A DNA stretch of 64,000 bases from Guptibacillus hwajinpoensis (GTDB lineage Bacteria > Bacillota > Bacilli > Bacillales > Guptibacillaceae): contig NZ_SWFM01000002.1 of assembly GCF_005144865.1 (NCBI RefSeq), positions 124,001-188,000 of the forward strand, in the 5' to 3' direction. The notes under the pieces were generated by a model. That model had not been told where the DNA came from and ran no database searches. It was given only the letters and a program-made list of their open reading frames with translations. Of the stretch, positions 46,878-55,983 are shown in pieces (the stretch's first letter is position 1; every line of letters starts with the position of its first letter). A program made the position numbers and the translations under genes.

Positions 46878-48167
46878 ATGGAAAAGTTGATGATCGCCGG
46901 AGGTCACCGTTTAAGTGGGACCGTTCAAGTGAGCGGTGCCAAAAATAGCGCGGTTGCTTTAATCCCGGCGGCTATTTTAGCAGATTCCACTGTCACAATT
47001 GATCATTTACCGAATATTTCTGACGTGGGAATTCTCCGTGATCTTCTTGAAGAGATCGGCGGACAAGCTGAATTGAATGGAAATACATTAACTGTGAACC
47101 CACAGGATATGATTGCTATGCCTTTGCCGAATGGGAAAGTGAAGAAGCTACGTGCTTCTTACTACTTAATGGGCGCGATGTTAGGGCGTTTTAAAAAAGC
47201 CGTAATCGGGCTTCCTGGCGGATGTAACCTTGGACCACGTCCAATTGATCAGCATATCAAGGGATTCGAGGCCTTAGGAGCAAAGGTAACGAATGAGCAA
47301 GGCGCAATCTATCTCCGTGCTGATGAGTTAAAAGGTGCGCGCATTTACCTTGATGTGGTTAGTGTCGGAGCTACAATTAACATTATGCTTGCTGCTGTTC
47401 GTGCAAAAGGGCGCACCGTTATCGAAAACGCTGCAAAAGAGCCTGAAATTATTGATGTGGCAACACTACTATCAAGCATGGGTGCAAAGATTAAAGGAGC
47501 TGGAACGGACGTCATCCGAATCGATGGAGTAGACGAGCTTAGCGGCTGTTACCATTCCATCATTCCTGACCGAATTGAGGCAGGAACTTACATGATTATG
47601 GCGGCTGCGATGGGAGACGAGGTTGTCATTGATAATGTCATCTCCCAACACCTTGAATCGCTCATTTCGAAACTGCGTGAGATGGGTGTGAAAGTAGAAA
47701 CAAATGAAGATCAAGTGTATATAAAGTCTCCACGTGAAGGTTGGACAAGTGTAGACTTGAAAACGCTCGTTTATCCTGGGTTTCCAACAGATCTTCAACA
47801 GCCGTTCACATCGTTGCTCACTAACGCTGAAGGTAGCAGCATTGTGACGGATACGATTTATGGAGCTAGGTTCAAGCACATTGACGAGCTTCGCAGAATG
47901 GGAGCAAACGTTAAGGTGGAAGGCCGATCTGCCATTATTAATGGCGCTGTTAAGCTCCAGGGAGCCAAGGTGCGTGCAACAGATTTACGTGCTGGGGCCG
48001 CACTTGTTGTTGCTGGACTGATGGCTGAAGGAGTAACTGAAATATCAGGACTTGAGCACATTGATCGAGGATATGAGCGACTAGTAGAAAAGCTAAACAA
48101 TCTTGGTGCACGAGTTTGGCGAGAAAAGCTCGACCAGGAAGAGTTGAAAGAAGTAGAAAGCTCTTAA
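46878..48167 (+). CDS. murAB: UDP-N-acetylglucosamine 1-carboxyvinyltransferase (MurAB/MurZ)
   Basis: This is a 429-residue enzyme for the first committed step of peptidoglycan synthesis (enolpyruvyl transfer to UDP-GlcNAc, the fosfomycin target). Motifs are [19 protein letters not shown], the catalytic Cys in [15 protein letters not shown] and [15 protein letters not shown]. The start at 46878 follows GAAGGGAGA; the longer frame from 46848 is rejected. The position between tal and glpX identifies it as the second (MurAB/MurZ) paralogue. Confidence 0.94.
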   Translation: MEKLMIAGGHRLSGTVQVSGAKNSAVALIPAAILADSTVTIDHLPNISDVGILRDLLEEIGGQAELNGNTLTVNPQDMIAMPLPNGKVKKLRASYYLMGAMLGRFKKAVIGLPGGCNLGPRPIDQHIKGFEALGAKVTNEQGAIYLRADELKGARIYLDVVSVGATINIMLAAVRAKGRTVIENAAKEPEIIDVATLLSSMGAKIKGAGTDVIRIDGVDELSGCYHSIIPDRIEAGTYMIMAAAMGDEVVIDNVISQHLESLISKLREMGVKVETNEDQVYIKSPREGWTSVDLKTLVYPGFPTDLQQPFTSLLTNAEGSSIVTDTIYGARFKHIDELRRMGANVKVEGRSAIINGAVKLQGAKVRATDLRAGAALVVAGLMAEGVTEISGLEHIDRGYERLVEKLNNLGARVWREKLDQEELKEVESS

Positions 48168-48185
48168 AGTAGTATGCAACAGAAG

Positions 48186-48208
48186 CGGCGGTGCAAACCG
48201 CCTTTCTG
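48186..48208 (+). terminator. Weak hairpin after murAB
   Basis: GGCGGT pairs with ACCGCC over GCAA, then TTTCT. It may be a weak terminator before glpX. Confidence 0.5.
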
Positions 48209-48219
48209 TAATCTTTTCG

Positions 48220-48233
48220 TGTAAGCGTTTTAA
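48220..48233 (+). promoter_or_regulatory. cre site upstream of glpX
   Basis: TGTAAGCGTTTTAA matches TGWAANCGNTNWCA with one mismatch. It lies 34 bases before glpX, consistent with CcpA control of a gluconeogenic enzyme. Confidence 0.6.
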
Positions 48234-48266
48234 ATCTAGAGATCGTGTTAATTCGGGGAGGAGAGC

Positions 48267-49238
48267 ATGATGGAAAGAAGTTTATCGATGGAACTAGTAA
48301 GGGTAACAGAAGCAGCTGCCCTTGCTTCAGCTCGTTGGATGGGTCGAGGTAAGAAGGAAGAGGCTGATGATGCGGCAACAACTGCGATGCGTGACGTATT
48401 TGACACTGTACCAATGAAAGGAACAGTTGTTATTGGGGAAGGTGAGATGGACGAAGCACCAATGCTATACATAGGGGAAAAGCTTGGAACAGGCTATGGA
48501 CCTCGCGTAGACGTTGCGGTCGATCCACTTGAGGGTACGAACATTGTAGCTGCAGGAACATGGAACGCACTTGCCGTACTTGCTGTTGCTGACCACGGAA
48601 ACCTTTTGCATGCGCCTGATATGTATATGGACAAAATTGCAGTAGGACCAGAAGCTGTAGGGAAAATCGATATTAATGCTTCCGTGCTTGATAACCTGAA
48701 AGCAGTAGCTGAAGCGAAGGGTAAAGAAATTGAAGATTGTGTGGCGGTCATATTAGACCGTAAGCGCCACGAAAAGATTATAGAAGAAGTTCGTTCTGCA
48801 GGTGCTAGAATCAAGTTGATTACAGACGGAGACGTGGCAGCTGCCATTAACACTGCGTTTGAGGATACTGGAGTTGATATTCTCTTTGGATCAGGTGGTG
48901 CTCCTGAAGGCGTTCTTGCTGCTGTTGCCCTGAAATGTTTGGGTGGCGAAATTCAAGGGAAACTTCTCCCGCAGAATGATGAAGAGTTAGCTAGATGTAA
49001 GCATATGGGGATTGAGGATGTATCCCGTGTTCTTTACATGGAAGATCTCGTAAAAGGTGATGACGCCATTTTTGCTGCTACAGGAGTGACAGATGGCGAA
49101 TTACTAAAAGGTGTAAGGTTCAAGGGAACTTCTGGAACAACACAGTCCGTTGTTATGCGTGCTAAATCAGGAACAGTCCGCTTTATTGACGGCAAACACA
49201 GCTTGAAAAAGAAGCCTGATCTGGTCATTAGAGCTTAG
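48267..49238 (+). CDS. glpX: Class II fructose-1,6-bisphosphatase GlpX
   Basis: This 323-residue gluconeogenic phosphatase (YwjI) removes the 1-phosphate of fructose 1,6-bisphosphate. Metal and substrate motifs are [47 protein letters not shown] and [23 protein letters not shown] lies 6-9 bases before two adjacent ATGs. It complements fbaA and tal in this sugar-phosphate block, and a cre site lies upstream. Confidence 0.95.
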   Translation: MMERSLSMELVRVTEAAALASARWMGRGKKEEADDAATTAMRDVFDTVPMKGTVVIGEGEMDEAPMLYIGEKLGTGYGPRVDVAVDPLEGTNIVAAGTWNALAVLAVADHGNLLHAPDMYMDKIAVGPEAVGKIDINASVLDNLKAVAEAKGKEIEDCVAVILDRKRHEKIIEEVRSAGARIKLITDGDVAAAINTAFEDTGVDILFGSGGAPEGVLAAVALKCLGGEIQGKLLPQNDEELARCKHMGIEDVSRVLYMEDLVKGDDAIFAATGVTDGELLKGVRFKGTSGTTQSVVMRAKSGTVRFIDGKHSLKKKPDLVIRA

Positions 49239-49249
49239 AGAATAGAAAA

Positions 49250-49282
49250 GAGTGGTGCTGTGATAAACAGCATCGCTCATTT
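49250..49282 (+). terminator. glpX terminator-like hairpin
   Basis: GAGTGGTGCTGT pairs with ACAGCATCGCTC over GATAA; the T tract is poor. Confidence 0.55.
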
Positions 49283-49327
49283 CATGTTGAATATTCTTGT
49301 GGAATCTGGTAAAACTATAAGGTGCTG

Positions 49328-49333
49328 TATAAT
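49328..49333 (+). promoter_or_regulatory. -10 element of a likely rho promoter
   Basis: TATAAT is preceded by GCTG. No good -35 was found. If used, the rho leader is about 420 bases. Confidence 0.45.
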
Positions 49334-49339
49334 TAACGT

Positions 49340-49755
49340 GTAAGTTATCAAAGTAGTTAAACAACCTAGTTCATTTCGGATTCAATACCATCCGAAAACC
49401 TTCAATGCTATTGGACCAATTAAACTAAGAGTAACGATTGTTAAGCAACACCTTCGTTGTGTTCTTCCTCTACTCTCACTTAAGAGATGCCTGAATGGAT
49501 AGCCTCTCACAGGATCTCAACAAACTCTTTTCTCTCTTTCTTTATTTTCGAAGATCGATTTAGTTTATTTCTCTCAGCAGAATCCTATTGTTTTCAAACA
49601 GCTTTTGGACTTCAAAAACGTTTTATTGATTTAAAGGAATGTTGCATTAGATCTCAAGGGTTTCGCTTATTTGTGGCAACCCACTGTGACCTAATTGTCA
49701 TTTCGTGCTTCAATTTTTGGGATAAAACCTATCATTATATAAAAAGTGTGGTGTC
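49340..49755 (+). promoter_or_regulatory. Long pyrimidine-rich rho leader
   Basis: The leader contains C/T-rich runs (CTTCCTCTACTCTCACTT at ~49464 and AACTCTTTTCTCTCTTTC at ~49525) with few G residues, the composition of Rho-utilisation sites. B. subtilis rho is autoregulated through its leader. A 93-codon frame at 49487 overlaps it but has no ribosome site and runs into rho out of frame, so I do not call it a gene. Confidence 0.5.
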
Positions 49756-49758
49756 AAC

Positions 49759-51024
49759 ATGGCAGTAAATTTATCAGAATTAGAACAAATGACGTTAAAA
49801 GACCTGTATGAGCAGGCAAGATTGTATAAAGTCTCGTATTATAGCAAGTTAAACAAAAGAGAGCTTGTCTTTGCCATATTAAAAGCACAGGCAGAGCAGT
49901 CTGGACTTCTTTTCATGGAAGGGATACTTGAAATCATTTCTTCTGAAGGATTCGGATTTCTTCGACCGATTAATTACTCTTCAAGTGCAGAAGATATTTA
50001 CATCTCGGCATCGCAAATTCGTAGATTCGATTTGCGTAATGGTGACCGTGTGTCTGGAAAAGTCCGTCCTCCAAAGGAAAATGAGCGTTACTACGGACTG
50101 TTGCATGTAGCGGCAGTAAATGGTGAAGACCCTGACTCATCCAAAGAACGTGTCCATTTCCCTGCGCTTACACCTCTCTACCCTGAGAAACGCATGAACT
50201 TTGAAAATCAGTCGGGTAGTCTTTCAACACGTATTATTGACATGATTGCGCCCGTTGGATTTGGACAGCGTGGATTAATCGTGGCACCTCCAAAAGCAGG
50301 TAAAACGATGCTATTGAAAGAAATTGCAAACAGCATTACAACAAATCATCCAGAAACAGAACTTATTGTTCTTCTAATCGATGAACGTCCAGAGGAAGTA
50401 ACGGATATAGAACGTTCTGTTGATGGCGATGTTGTGCATTCAACTTTTGATGAAACTCCAGACAATCATATTAAAGTGGCAGAACTTGTTCTTGAACGTG
50501 CCATGCGTCTTGTTGAGCATAAGAAAGACGTAGTTATTCTACTCGATAGTATTACACGTCTAGCGCGTGCTTATAACCTTGTTATTCCTCCGAGTGGACG
50601 TACGCTTTCAGGTGGTATTGATCCTGCTGCGTTTCACCGTCCTAAGCGTTTCTTTGGTGCTGCGAGAAACATTGAAGAAGGCGGTAGCCTGACGATTCTT
50701 GCGACAGCCCTTGTTGAAACAGGTTCTCGTATGGATGACGTCATTTATGAGGAATTTAAAGGTACAGGAAACATGGAACTCCATCTTGATCGTAAACTTG
50801 CAGAACGTCGCGTGTTCCCTGCGATTGATATTCGTCGCTCTGGTACGCGTAAGGAAGAACTTCTTCTTCCGAAAGAACAGCTTGAAATGCTTTGGACAAT
50901 TCGTAAGAGCATGGATGATTCATTTGAATTTGTGGATAACTTCTTAAAACGCCTTAAGAAAACGAAAGCAAACCGTGAGTTTTTCGATCTATTTGAGAAA
51001 GAAAAAAGCGGTTCTTCACGTTAA
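49759..51024 (+). CDS. rho: Transcription termination factor Rho
   Basis: This 421-residue hexameric RNA helicase has an N-terminal Rho domain ([18 protein letters not shown]), a cold-shock RNA-binding fold ([13 protein letters not shown]), Walker A ([13 protein letters not shown]), Walker B ([17 protein letters not shown]) and the Q/R-loop region ([12 protein letters not shown]). The start at 49759 gives the family N-terminus, but only a weak GTGTGGTG lies upstream. rpmE follows, as in B. subtilis. Confidence 0.96.
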   Translation: MAVNLSELEQMTLKDLYEQARLYKVSYYSKLNKRELVFAILKAQAEQSGLLFMEGILEIISSEGFGFLRPINYSSSAEDIYISASQIRRFDLRNGDRVSGKVRPPKENERYYGLLHVAAVNGEDPDSSKERVHFPALTPLYPEKRMNFENQSGSLSTRIIDMIAPVGFGQRGLIVAPPKAGKTMLLKEIANSITTNHPETELIVLLIDERPEEVTDIERSVDGDVVHSTFDETPDNHIKVAELVLERAMRLVEHKKDVVILLDSITRLARAYNLVIPPSGRTLSGGIDPAAFHRPKRFFGAARNIEEGGSLTILATALVETGSRMDDVIYEEFKGTGNMELHLDRKLAERRVFPAIDIRRSGTRKEELLLPKEQLEMLWTIRKSMDDSFEFVDNFLKRLKKTKANREFFDLFEKEKSGSSR

Positions 51025-51056
51025 AGATTGAACTGATTTAAGATTGGAATGACCAA

Positions 51057-51085
51057 TTGCATTGTAGGTATCTCCCTGCTATAAT
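51057..51085 (+). promoter_or_regulatory. Sigma-A promoter of rpmE
   Basis: TTGCAT and an extended -10 TGCTATAAT (TATAAT at 51080-51085) are separated by 17 bases. Confidence 0.7.
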
Positions 51086-51098
51086 ACTTCTATGTGTG

Positions 51099-51166
51099 CA
51101 GAAGCTAGAAGGCATTGCCTTCTAGCTTCAGATAACTCTGGTTCCTCAGGGATCAGGGCGGAAGGA
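51099..51166 (+). promoter_or_regulatory. rpmE leader hairpin (L31-leader candidate)
   Basis: A perfect 13-bp stem GAAGCTAGAAGGC/GCCTTCTAGCTTC (51101-51129), 3-base loop, is followed by CTCTGGTTCCTCAGGGATCAGG before the ribosome site. Ribosomal protein L31 leaders with autoregulatory structure are known in Firmicutes; the match here is by position and shape only. Confidence 0.5.
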
Positions 51167-51176
51167 GATGAAATTC

Positions 51177-51377
51177 ATGAAACAAGCAATTCATCCAGGT
51201 TATGAAAAAATCACTGTTAGGTGTGCTTGCGGTAACGAATTCGAAACTGGTTCTACAAAACAGGACGGCGTCAGCGTAGAGGTTTGCTCTGAGTGTCATC
51301 CGTTCTATACTGGACGTCAGAAGTTTAATGACGCTGGTGGACGCGTAGATAAGTTTAGAAAAAAATACAACCGTTAA
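51177..51377 (+). CDS. rpmE: 50S ribosomal protein L31 (zinc-binding form)
   Basis: This is a 66-residue protein with the zinc-binding Cys set in [10 protein letters not shown] and [13 protein letters not shown], so it is the C+ (zinc-containing) type L31. The ATG at 51177 is chosen because GAAGGAG lies 9 bases before it; an ATG three codons earlier overlaps that site. It has its own promoter and a strong terminator. It follows rho, as in B. subtilis. Confidence 0.97.
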   Translation: MKQAIHPGYEKITVRCACGNEFETGSTKQDGVSVEVCSECHPFYTGRQKFNDAGGRVDKFRKKYNR

Positions 51378-51390
51378 GGTTAATAATAGA

Positions 51391-51426
51391 AAACAGGCAA
51401 GTATTTACTTCTTGCCTGTTTTTTTA
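51391..51426 (+). terminator. rpmE terminator
   Basis: AACAGGCAAG pairs with CTTGCCTGTT, followed by seven T residues. Confidence 0.92.
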
Positions 51427-51475
51427 ACACTATAAGTAATAATGAAACACAATAGCGTTGGTTGTGTTATTTTAT

Positions 51476-51653
51476 GGGGATGATTTTTGGCTCATTTCCG
51501 CCGTTTTGGTAAGAAACGGTTCGAGCAAATGAATTTGCTCACTCGTTTCTTACCAAAACGGCGACCTTTCAGCTTAGCTGAAAGGCGAGTGAAACTAAGG
51601 TTTCACTCGAATGAGCCAAAAATCGTAGGAGCATCTAGTGCTCCTCTATCCCC
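51476..51653. repeat. 178-bp multi-arm perfect palindrome (cloverleaf-like)
   Basis: Nested perfect stems account for most bases: GGGGAT/ATCCCC (51476-51481 with 51648-51653); a 15-bp stem (51482-51496 with 51610-51624); inside it a 20-bp arm (51499-51518 with 51544-51563) capped by GAGCAAAT/ATTTGCTC, a 9-bp hairpin CCTTTCAGC/GCTGAAAGG and a 10-bp hairpin CGAGTGAAAC/GTTTCACTCG; and beside it GGAGCA/TGCTCC. All stems match without a mismatch. It does not encode a protein. Confidence 0.95.
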
Positions 51654-51732
51654 TTGTGTCTTTTAATTAATGGCTCTTTTCTATGAGATTGTTGATTTTA
51701 AAAGATTTTTCTATAGAGAACACCACTTAGTT

Positions 51733-51862
51733 GATTGGAGCGGAAGGATGCTCGACTCCTGCGGGATTAGCGGGACAGGTGAGACCCCACAGGAGCGTAA
51801 GCGACGAGGAGGCTCAAGTGTCCCGCACCAAGGAAAGCGAGCATCCTGGAGCGGAAATCAAC
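51733..51862 (+). repeat. Palindromic element, copy 10
   Basis: Outer stem GGATGCTCG/CGAGCATCC. The usual CTCACCGCCCGC is changed to CTCAAGTGTCCCGC in this copy. It lies between the multi-arm palindrome and tdk; the rest of 51378-52016 shows no gene. Confidence 0.9.
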
Positions 51863-52016
51863 CGCTCTCTATAGCAACAAAGTTTACGAAAAAAGCCTAA
51901 TTAATATAAATCAAAATAAATGAAAGTATAAGCAGTAAACAATGATCAGGCTGTTGCCATAGATTTGGCTTAGCCGATTTTTTAATGCCTATGCTGGAGA
52001 AAGGAGAAGCGGTTGC

Positions 52017-52634
52017 ATGCATGTCATGAAACACAGCGGCTGGATTGAGGTTATTTGTGGGAGTATGTTCTCAGGAAAGTCAGAAGAGTTGATTCGTCGA
52101 GTCAGAAGAGCGACTTATGCAAAGCAAAAGGTTCAGGTGTTTAAACCAAAAGTTGATAATAGATATAGTGAAGAATCTGTTGTGTCTCATAATGGGATGT
52201 CAGTTATTGCTGTTCCAGTTGATCACTCACAGGCCATTCTAAGTCGCGTCTCAGAAGATACAGATATGGTTGCGATTGATGAGGTTCAATTCTTCGATAA
52301 TGGCATTGTAGAAGTTGCTCAGCAACTTGCTGATGAAGGCGTGCGTGTCATTGTAGCAGGTCTTGACCAGGATTTTCGTGGGAAAGCATTTGGACAGGTA
52401 CCTGAGCTTCTTACAGTAGCAGAATCGGTTACAAAGCTCCAAGCCATCTGCGTTGTGTGTGGTTCTCCAGCAAGTAGAACGCAACGCTTGATCGATGGTA
52501 AGCCCGCTCATTATGATGATCCAATTATTCTTGTAGGAGCTTCAGAATCATATGAACCGCGCTGCCGTCACTGCCATAAAGTACCCGGTAAACCAACAGC
52601 AAGAGATCCAAAGCAACAAGAAGTATCTAAATAA
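52017..52634 (+). CDS. tdk: Thymidine kinase
   Basis: This is a 205-residue type II thymidine kinase of the salvage pathway. The P-loop is [15 protein letters not shown], the acidic motif AIDEVQFFD, and the zinc-binding lasso has Cys pairs in [13 protein letters not shown] and CRHCHKV. AAAGGAG lies ~10 bases before the ATG. A short terminator follows. The rpmE-tdk-prfA order is conserved with B. subtilis, interrupted here by a lipoprotein and cdr. Confidence 0.95.
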   Translation: MHVMKHSGWIEVICGSMFSGKSEELIRRVRRATYAKQKVQVFKPKVDNRYSEESVVSHNGMSVIAVPVDHSQAILSRVSEDTDMVAIDEVQFFDNGIVEVAQQLADEGVRVIVAGLDQDFRGKAFGQVPELLTVAESVTKLQAICVVCGSPASRTQRLIDGKPAHYDDPIILVGASESYEPRCRHCHKVPGKPTARDPKQQEVSK

Positions 52635-52658
52635 GCCCGGAATCCCGGGCTTTTTTTG
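52635..52658 (+). terminator. tdk terminator
   Basis: GCCCGG pairs with CCGGGC over a short loop, followed by seven T residues. Confidence 0.85.
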
Positions 52659-52672
52659 TTGTGTAAACTGGC

Positions 52673-52798
52673 ATTTCCGCTTTTCGTGATCTAGCTGCAG
52701 TGGCCAGGTCCTCGAGTCGCTTCAGCAATTCATCCGAACACAAAGACCGTGTTCAAATGAATTGCCTCCAGCGCTTGTCGGACCTAACCGGCCACTTC
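52673..52798 (-). repeat. Second repeat family, copy C (reverse)
   Basis: Read on the minus strand: AAAAGCGGAAGTGGCC, GACAAGCGCTGGAG, GAACACG...GTGTTC, GAAGCGACTCGAG, GGCCACTGCAGCT. Stems GTGGCC/GGCCAC, AGGTCC/GGACCT and GCAATTCAT/ATGAATTGC differ from copy B but still pair. Confidence 0.88.
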
Positions 52799-52807
52799 CG
52801 CTTTTCG

Positions 52808-52919
52808 GTATTACTCGACTCCTGCGGGATGAGCGGGACAGGTGAGACCCCACAGGAGCGTTAGCGACGAGGAGGCTCACCGCCCGCCCTGCGGAAAGCG
52901 AGTACCTGGAGCGCAAATC
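52808..52919 (+). repeat. Palindromic element, copy 11 (fused to the second family)
   Basis: It begins abruptly at TACTCGACTCCTGCGGGA, ten bases after the end of the other repeat, without the usual GATTGGAGCGGAAG left end. The outer stem is TACTCG/CGAGTA, again covarying. The right end GGAGCGCAAATC is present. Confidence 0.88.
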
Positions 52920-53027
52920 CACTGCAACAAACATCAATCCTTACAGAAGGATCCTTTTCATTTACATTTTTTAACTGATCTATCTCCTGATTCATTGGGC
53001 ACTTTAAGAACAGGAGGTGTCAGACGC

Positions 53028-53399
53028 ATGAGAATTTTTACTTTTTTGATGGTACTAACTATTCTAGTTGCTTCTGCTTGTTCGCCACTAAAACCACCTA
53101 CTTCTGATGGACAGGCCGGAGAAGGGCAGCAGCTGAATACAGATATTAACTTAAACCCGCAGTCTTATCGTAATATGAGTGTTAATAAATCAACCATTAG
53201 CGATGATCAGAACAAGATTAGAGAAGTTGTGGAAGCAGAAGGCTATAACGCAGGAGCTATTTCAATTACAGGAAATCATGCCTGGGTTAATGTGAATTTT
53301 GGCAATGCGAAAGAAGATGTTAATCAGCTGAAGAACCAACTTGCAGCAAAGATCTACAAAACAGTACCGAGATATAAAATTCACGTTAGAGTCAAATAA
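53028..53399 (+). CDS. Putative lipoprotein (YhcN/YlaJ-like)
   Basis: This 123-residue protein has a lipoprotein signal (hydrophobic residues 4-15, then LVASAC with Cys18) and a soluble domain. The C-terminal half (NKIREVVEAEGYNAGAISIT, then HAWVNVNFG) resembles the sporulation lipoproteins YhcN/YlaJ, but the match is weak. CAGGAGGTG lies ~9 bases before the ATG; the longer frame starting at 52842 is repeat sequence. It ends at a terminator shared with cdr. Confidence 0.75.
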   Translation: MRIFTFLMVLTILVASACSPLKPPTSDGQAGEGQQLNTDINLNPQSYRNMSVNKSTISDDQNKIREVVEAEGYNAGAISITGNHAWVNVNFGNAKEDVNQLKNQLAAKIYKTVPRYKIHVRVK

Positions 53400-53422
53400 C
53401 CCTCTCGAGCGAGAGGGTTATT
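53399..53422. terminator. Bidirectional terminator, lipoprotein gene / cdr
   Basis: AACCCTCTCG pairs with CGAGAGGGTT between converging genes. Confidence 0.8.
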
Positions 53423-53433
53423 TGTTACATATT

Positions 53434-54768
53434 TTAATGTTGGGCTCTTCTTGCTGCTTGTTGCAACGGATCCCATACGCTGTTGTATGGTGGTGCATAG
53501 GAAAGATCAAGGTCTTCAATATCGTGAAGCGACATGTTGTGGTATAGAGCTGTTGCAAGGACATCTACGCGTTTATCAACGCCGTACTTTCCGATGAATT
53601 GACCACCGAGAATGCGTTCATTGTCATCTCTGTACACAATTTTCACACGAAGCTCTCTCGCTTCTGGGTAGTATCCTGCAATGTCCGTTGCCTCTGTAGA
53701 ACAATTTGCATATGGAAGGTTGAGCTCTTCTGCTTCCTTCGTAGATAAACCAGTTCGGCCGAGTGTTAGTTCAAAGAATTTAATAACAGATGATCCGACA
53801 ATGCCTTTAAACGTATTCGGCTGTCCGATTATGTTCAGTCCAGCAATTCGTCCCTGTTTATTTGCTGTAGTGCCGAGGGGTACAAAGTCATCTCGCTCTT
53901 TTACACGGTGGAAATGGGTTGCACAGTCACCAGCGGCATAAATATTCTCCATACTTGTTTCCATATAACGATTTACTTGGATAGCACCATTTTCAGTCAT
54001 GTGAATGCCACAATCATTTAAGAATCCAGTGTTAGGCTTTACGCCAACAGAAACGAGAACGAGATCAGCATCGTATTCTCCTTTATCTGTAACCACTTTT
54101 TTCACGCGCTTATCGCCTTTAAATGATTGAACTCCTTCGTTTGTGTGGACAGAAACGTTGTTACGTTCAGCTTCTTCATGAATAAATTCTGCCATATCTT
54201 TATCGAAGATACTGGCGAGTTGAGGACCTAGTTCAATGATTCGGACCTCTTTGCCAAGCTCTCTAAACGCCTCTGCCATTTCAAGACCAATGTATCCTCC
54301 GCCAATCACTGTGACTTTCTTAATGGAATCATCTAAGTCTTTCATGACTTTCTCTGCATCTGGGATCGTTTTAAGTGTATGTATACCTTCTAAGTCAATG
54401 CCATCCCATCCTGGTTTAACTGGACTTACCCCCGTCGCGATAAGAAGTTTATCAAAGTTTTCCGTGAAAGCTTCACCTGTCTTTAGATTCGTTCCTTTCA
54501 CTACCTTGTTTTCAGTATCAACTTCGGTTACCTCGTGGAAAACCCTCGCGTCAATTCCATACTTTTCACGGAATGTATCGACTGTTCTAGCAATCAACTT
54601 CTCGGATGATTCAATTTTTCCGCTTATGACATATGGAAGTCCACACTGGCCATAAGAGTAAATATTTCCTTTTTCGAGCGTTACAACTTCTGCATTTTCG
54701 TCGTTCCGAACAATTTGCATTGCTGCGCTCATGCCAGCAGCGTCTCCACCAATAATAACAACTTTCAT
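53434..54768 (-). CDS. cdr: CoA-disulfide reductase
   Basis: This 444-residue FAD-dependent pyridine-nucleotide disulfide oxidoreductase of the Cdr/Nox group has the FAD motif [16 protein letters not shown], the single redox Cys42 in [12 protein letters not shown], the NAD(P)H motif [17 protein letters not shown] and FAD-binding [12 protein letters not shown]. The C-terminus has the conserved [12 protein letters not shown] with Tyr residues that act in CoASSCoA reduction. There is no fused rhodanese domain. It fits cells that use CoA as a redox thiol. It is monocistronic. Confidence 0.92.
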   Translation of the reverse strand: MKVVIIGGDAAGMSAAMQIVRNDENAEVVTLEKGNIYSYGQCGLPYVISGKIESSEKLIARTVDTFREKYGIDARVFHEVTEVDTENKVVKGTNLKTGEAFTENFDKLLIATGVSPVKPGWDGIDLEGIHTLKTIPDAEKVMKDLDDSIKKVTVIGGGYIGLEMAEAFRELGKEVRIIELGPQLASIFDKDMAEFIHEEAERNNVSVHTNEGVQSFKGDKRVKKVVTDKGEYDADLVLVSVGVKPNTGFLNDCGIHMTENGAIQVNRYMETSMENIYAAGDCATHFHRVKERDDFVPLGTTANKQGRIAGLNIIGQPNTFKGIVGSSVIKFFELTLGRTGLSTKEAEELNLPYANCSTEATDIAGYYPEARELRVKIVYRDDNERILGGQFIGKYGVDKRVDVLATALYHNMSLHDIEDLDLSYAPPYNSVWDPLQQAARRAQH

Positions 54769-54844
54769 AACCCATCACCTTTCTTTTAGCGGTCTCTTCT
54801 TTTCAGTTTACCCTGTTTAAAAGAAATTCAAGCTGATTTTGCTT

Positions 54845-54873
54845 TTGACGGGTGAAATGTCCTATACTATAAT
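54845..54873 (+). promoter_or_regulatory. Sigma-A promoter of prfA
   Basis: TTGACG, 17 bases, TATAAT. The start would be near 54880, about 30 bases before the prfA TTG codon. Confidence 0.8.
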
Positions 54874-54908
54874 TAGAATGTTATGCAACGAAAACGAGGT
54901 GAAAGATC

Positions 54909-55979
54909 TTGTTAGACCGTTTAGAAATAGTAGAAGAACGTTATGATAAGTTAAATCAGTTGTTAAGTGATCCTGAAGTCATTAATGACACAACGAAACT
55001 CCGCGAATATTCCAAAGAGCAGTCAAGCCTTGAGGAAACCGTGCAAGTTTATCGTGAATATAAGGAAGTCCTTGAAGGCATTAAAGATGCGAAAGCAATG
55101 CTTGAAGAAGAGAAAGACGCAGAGATGCGTGAAATGGTGAAAGCTGAGTTATCAGAACTTACACCACAAGCAGAAGAGTATGCTGAGCGTCTAAGAATTC
55201 TTCTTCTTCCTAAAGATCCAAACGACGATAAGAACGTTATTATCGAAGTTCGTGGCGCTGCGGGTGGAGATGAAGCGGCTTTATTTGCTGGTGACTTGTA
55301 CAAAATGTACAGTCGATTTGCTGAAATGCAGGGCTGGAAATCTGAAGTAATCGAGTACAGTTCTACAGAGCTCGGTGGCTTTAAAGAAATGATTTTCATG
55401 ATTAACGGTGAAGGTGCTTATTCCAAGATGAAGTATGAGAATGGCGCACACCGCGTTCAGCGTGTTCCTTCAACAGAATCAGGTGGTCGTATTCATACAT
55501 CAACTGCAACTGTAGCCGTTCTTCCTGAAGCGGAAGAAGTGGAAGTAGAGATTCACGACAAGGATGTTCGTGTGGATACATTTACATCCAGTGGACCTGG
55601 TGGACAGAGTGTTAATACAACAATGTCAGCCGTTCGTCTAACGCATACACCAACAGGCGTGGTTGTATCGTGTCAGGATGAGAAGTCTCAGATCAAGAAC
55701 AAAGAAAAAGCGATGAAAGTACTTCGTGCTCGTGTTTATGATAAGTTCCAGCAAGAAGCACAGAAAGAGTATGATGACAATCGTAAATCAGCAGTAGGTA
55801 CTGGGGACCGTTCAGAGCGAATCCGTACGTATAATTTCCCGCAGAATCGTGTAACAGATCACCGTATTAACCTCACGATTCAAAAGCTGGATCAAATTCT
55901 TCAAGGAAAACTTGATGAATTTATTGATGCGCTTATTACGGAAGAGCAAACGCGCTTGATGGCAGAAGCTGGAGAGTGA
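54909..55979 (+). CDS. prfA: Peptide chain release factor 1
   Basis: This 356-residue factor reads UAA and UAG stop codons. It has the GGQ motif ([18 protein letters not shown]) and the recognition region around [13 protein letters not shown]. The start codon is TTG after GAGGTGAAAG. prmC follows four bases later and modifies the GGQ glutamine, so the pair form an operon with spoIIR, ywlB and ywlC downstream, as in B. subtilis. Confidence 0.97.
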   Translation: MLDRLEIVEERYDKLNQLLSDPEVINDTTKLREYSKEQSSLEETVQVYREYKEVLEGIKDAKAMLEEEKDAEMREMVKAELSELTPQAEEYAERLRILLLPKDPNDDKNVIIEVRGAAGGDEAALFAGDLYKMYSRFAEMQGWKSEVIEYSSTELGGFKEMIFMINGEGAYSKMKYENGAHRVQRVPSTESGGRIHTSTATVAVLPEAEEVEVEIHDKDVRVDTFTSSGPGGQSVNTTMSAVRLTHTPTGVVVSCQDEKSQIKNKEKAMKVLRARVYDKFQQEAQKEYDDNRKSAVGTGDRSERIRTYNFPQNRVTDHRINLTIQKLDQILQGKLDEFIDALITEEQTRLMAEAGE

Positions 55980-55983
55980 CCTT

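Noticed and set aside
49487..49768. 93-codon frame upstream of rho
   Set aside because: No ribosome site, skewed composition from C/T-rich leader, overlaps the rho start out of frame.
51476..51653. tRNA gene, because of the cloverleaf shape
   Set aside because: Too long, stems do not fit tRNA arms, and no TTC loop or conserved tRNA bases occur in place.
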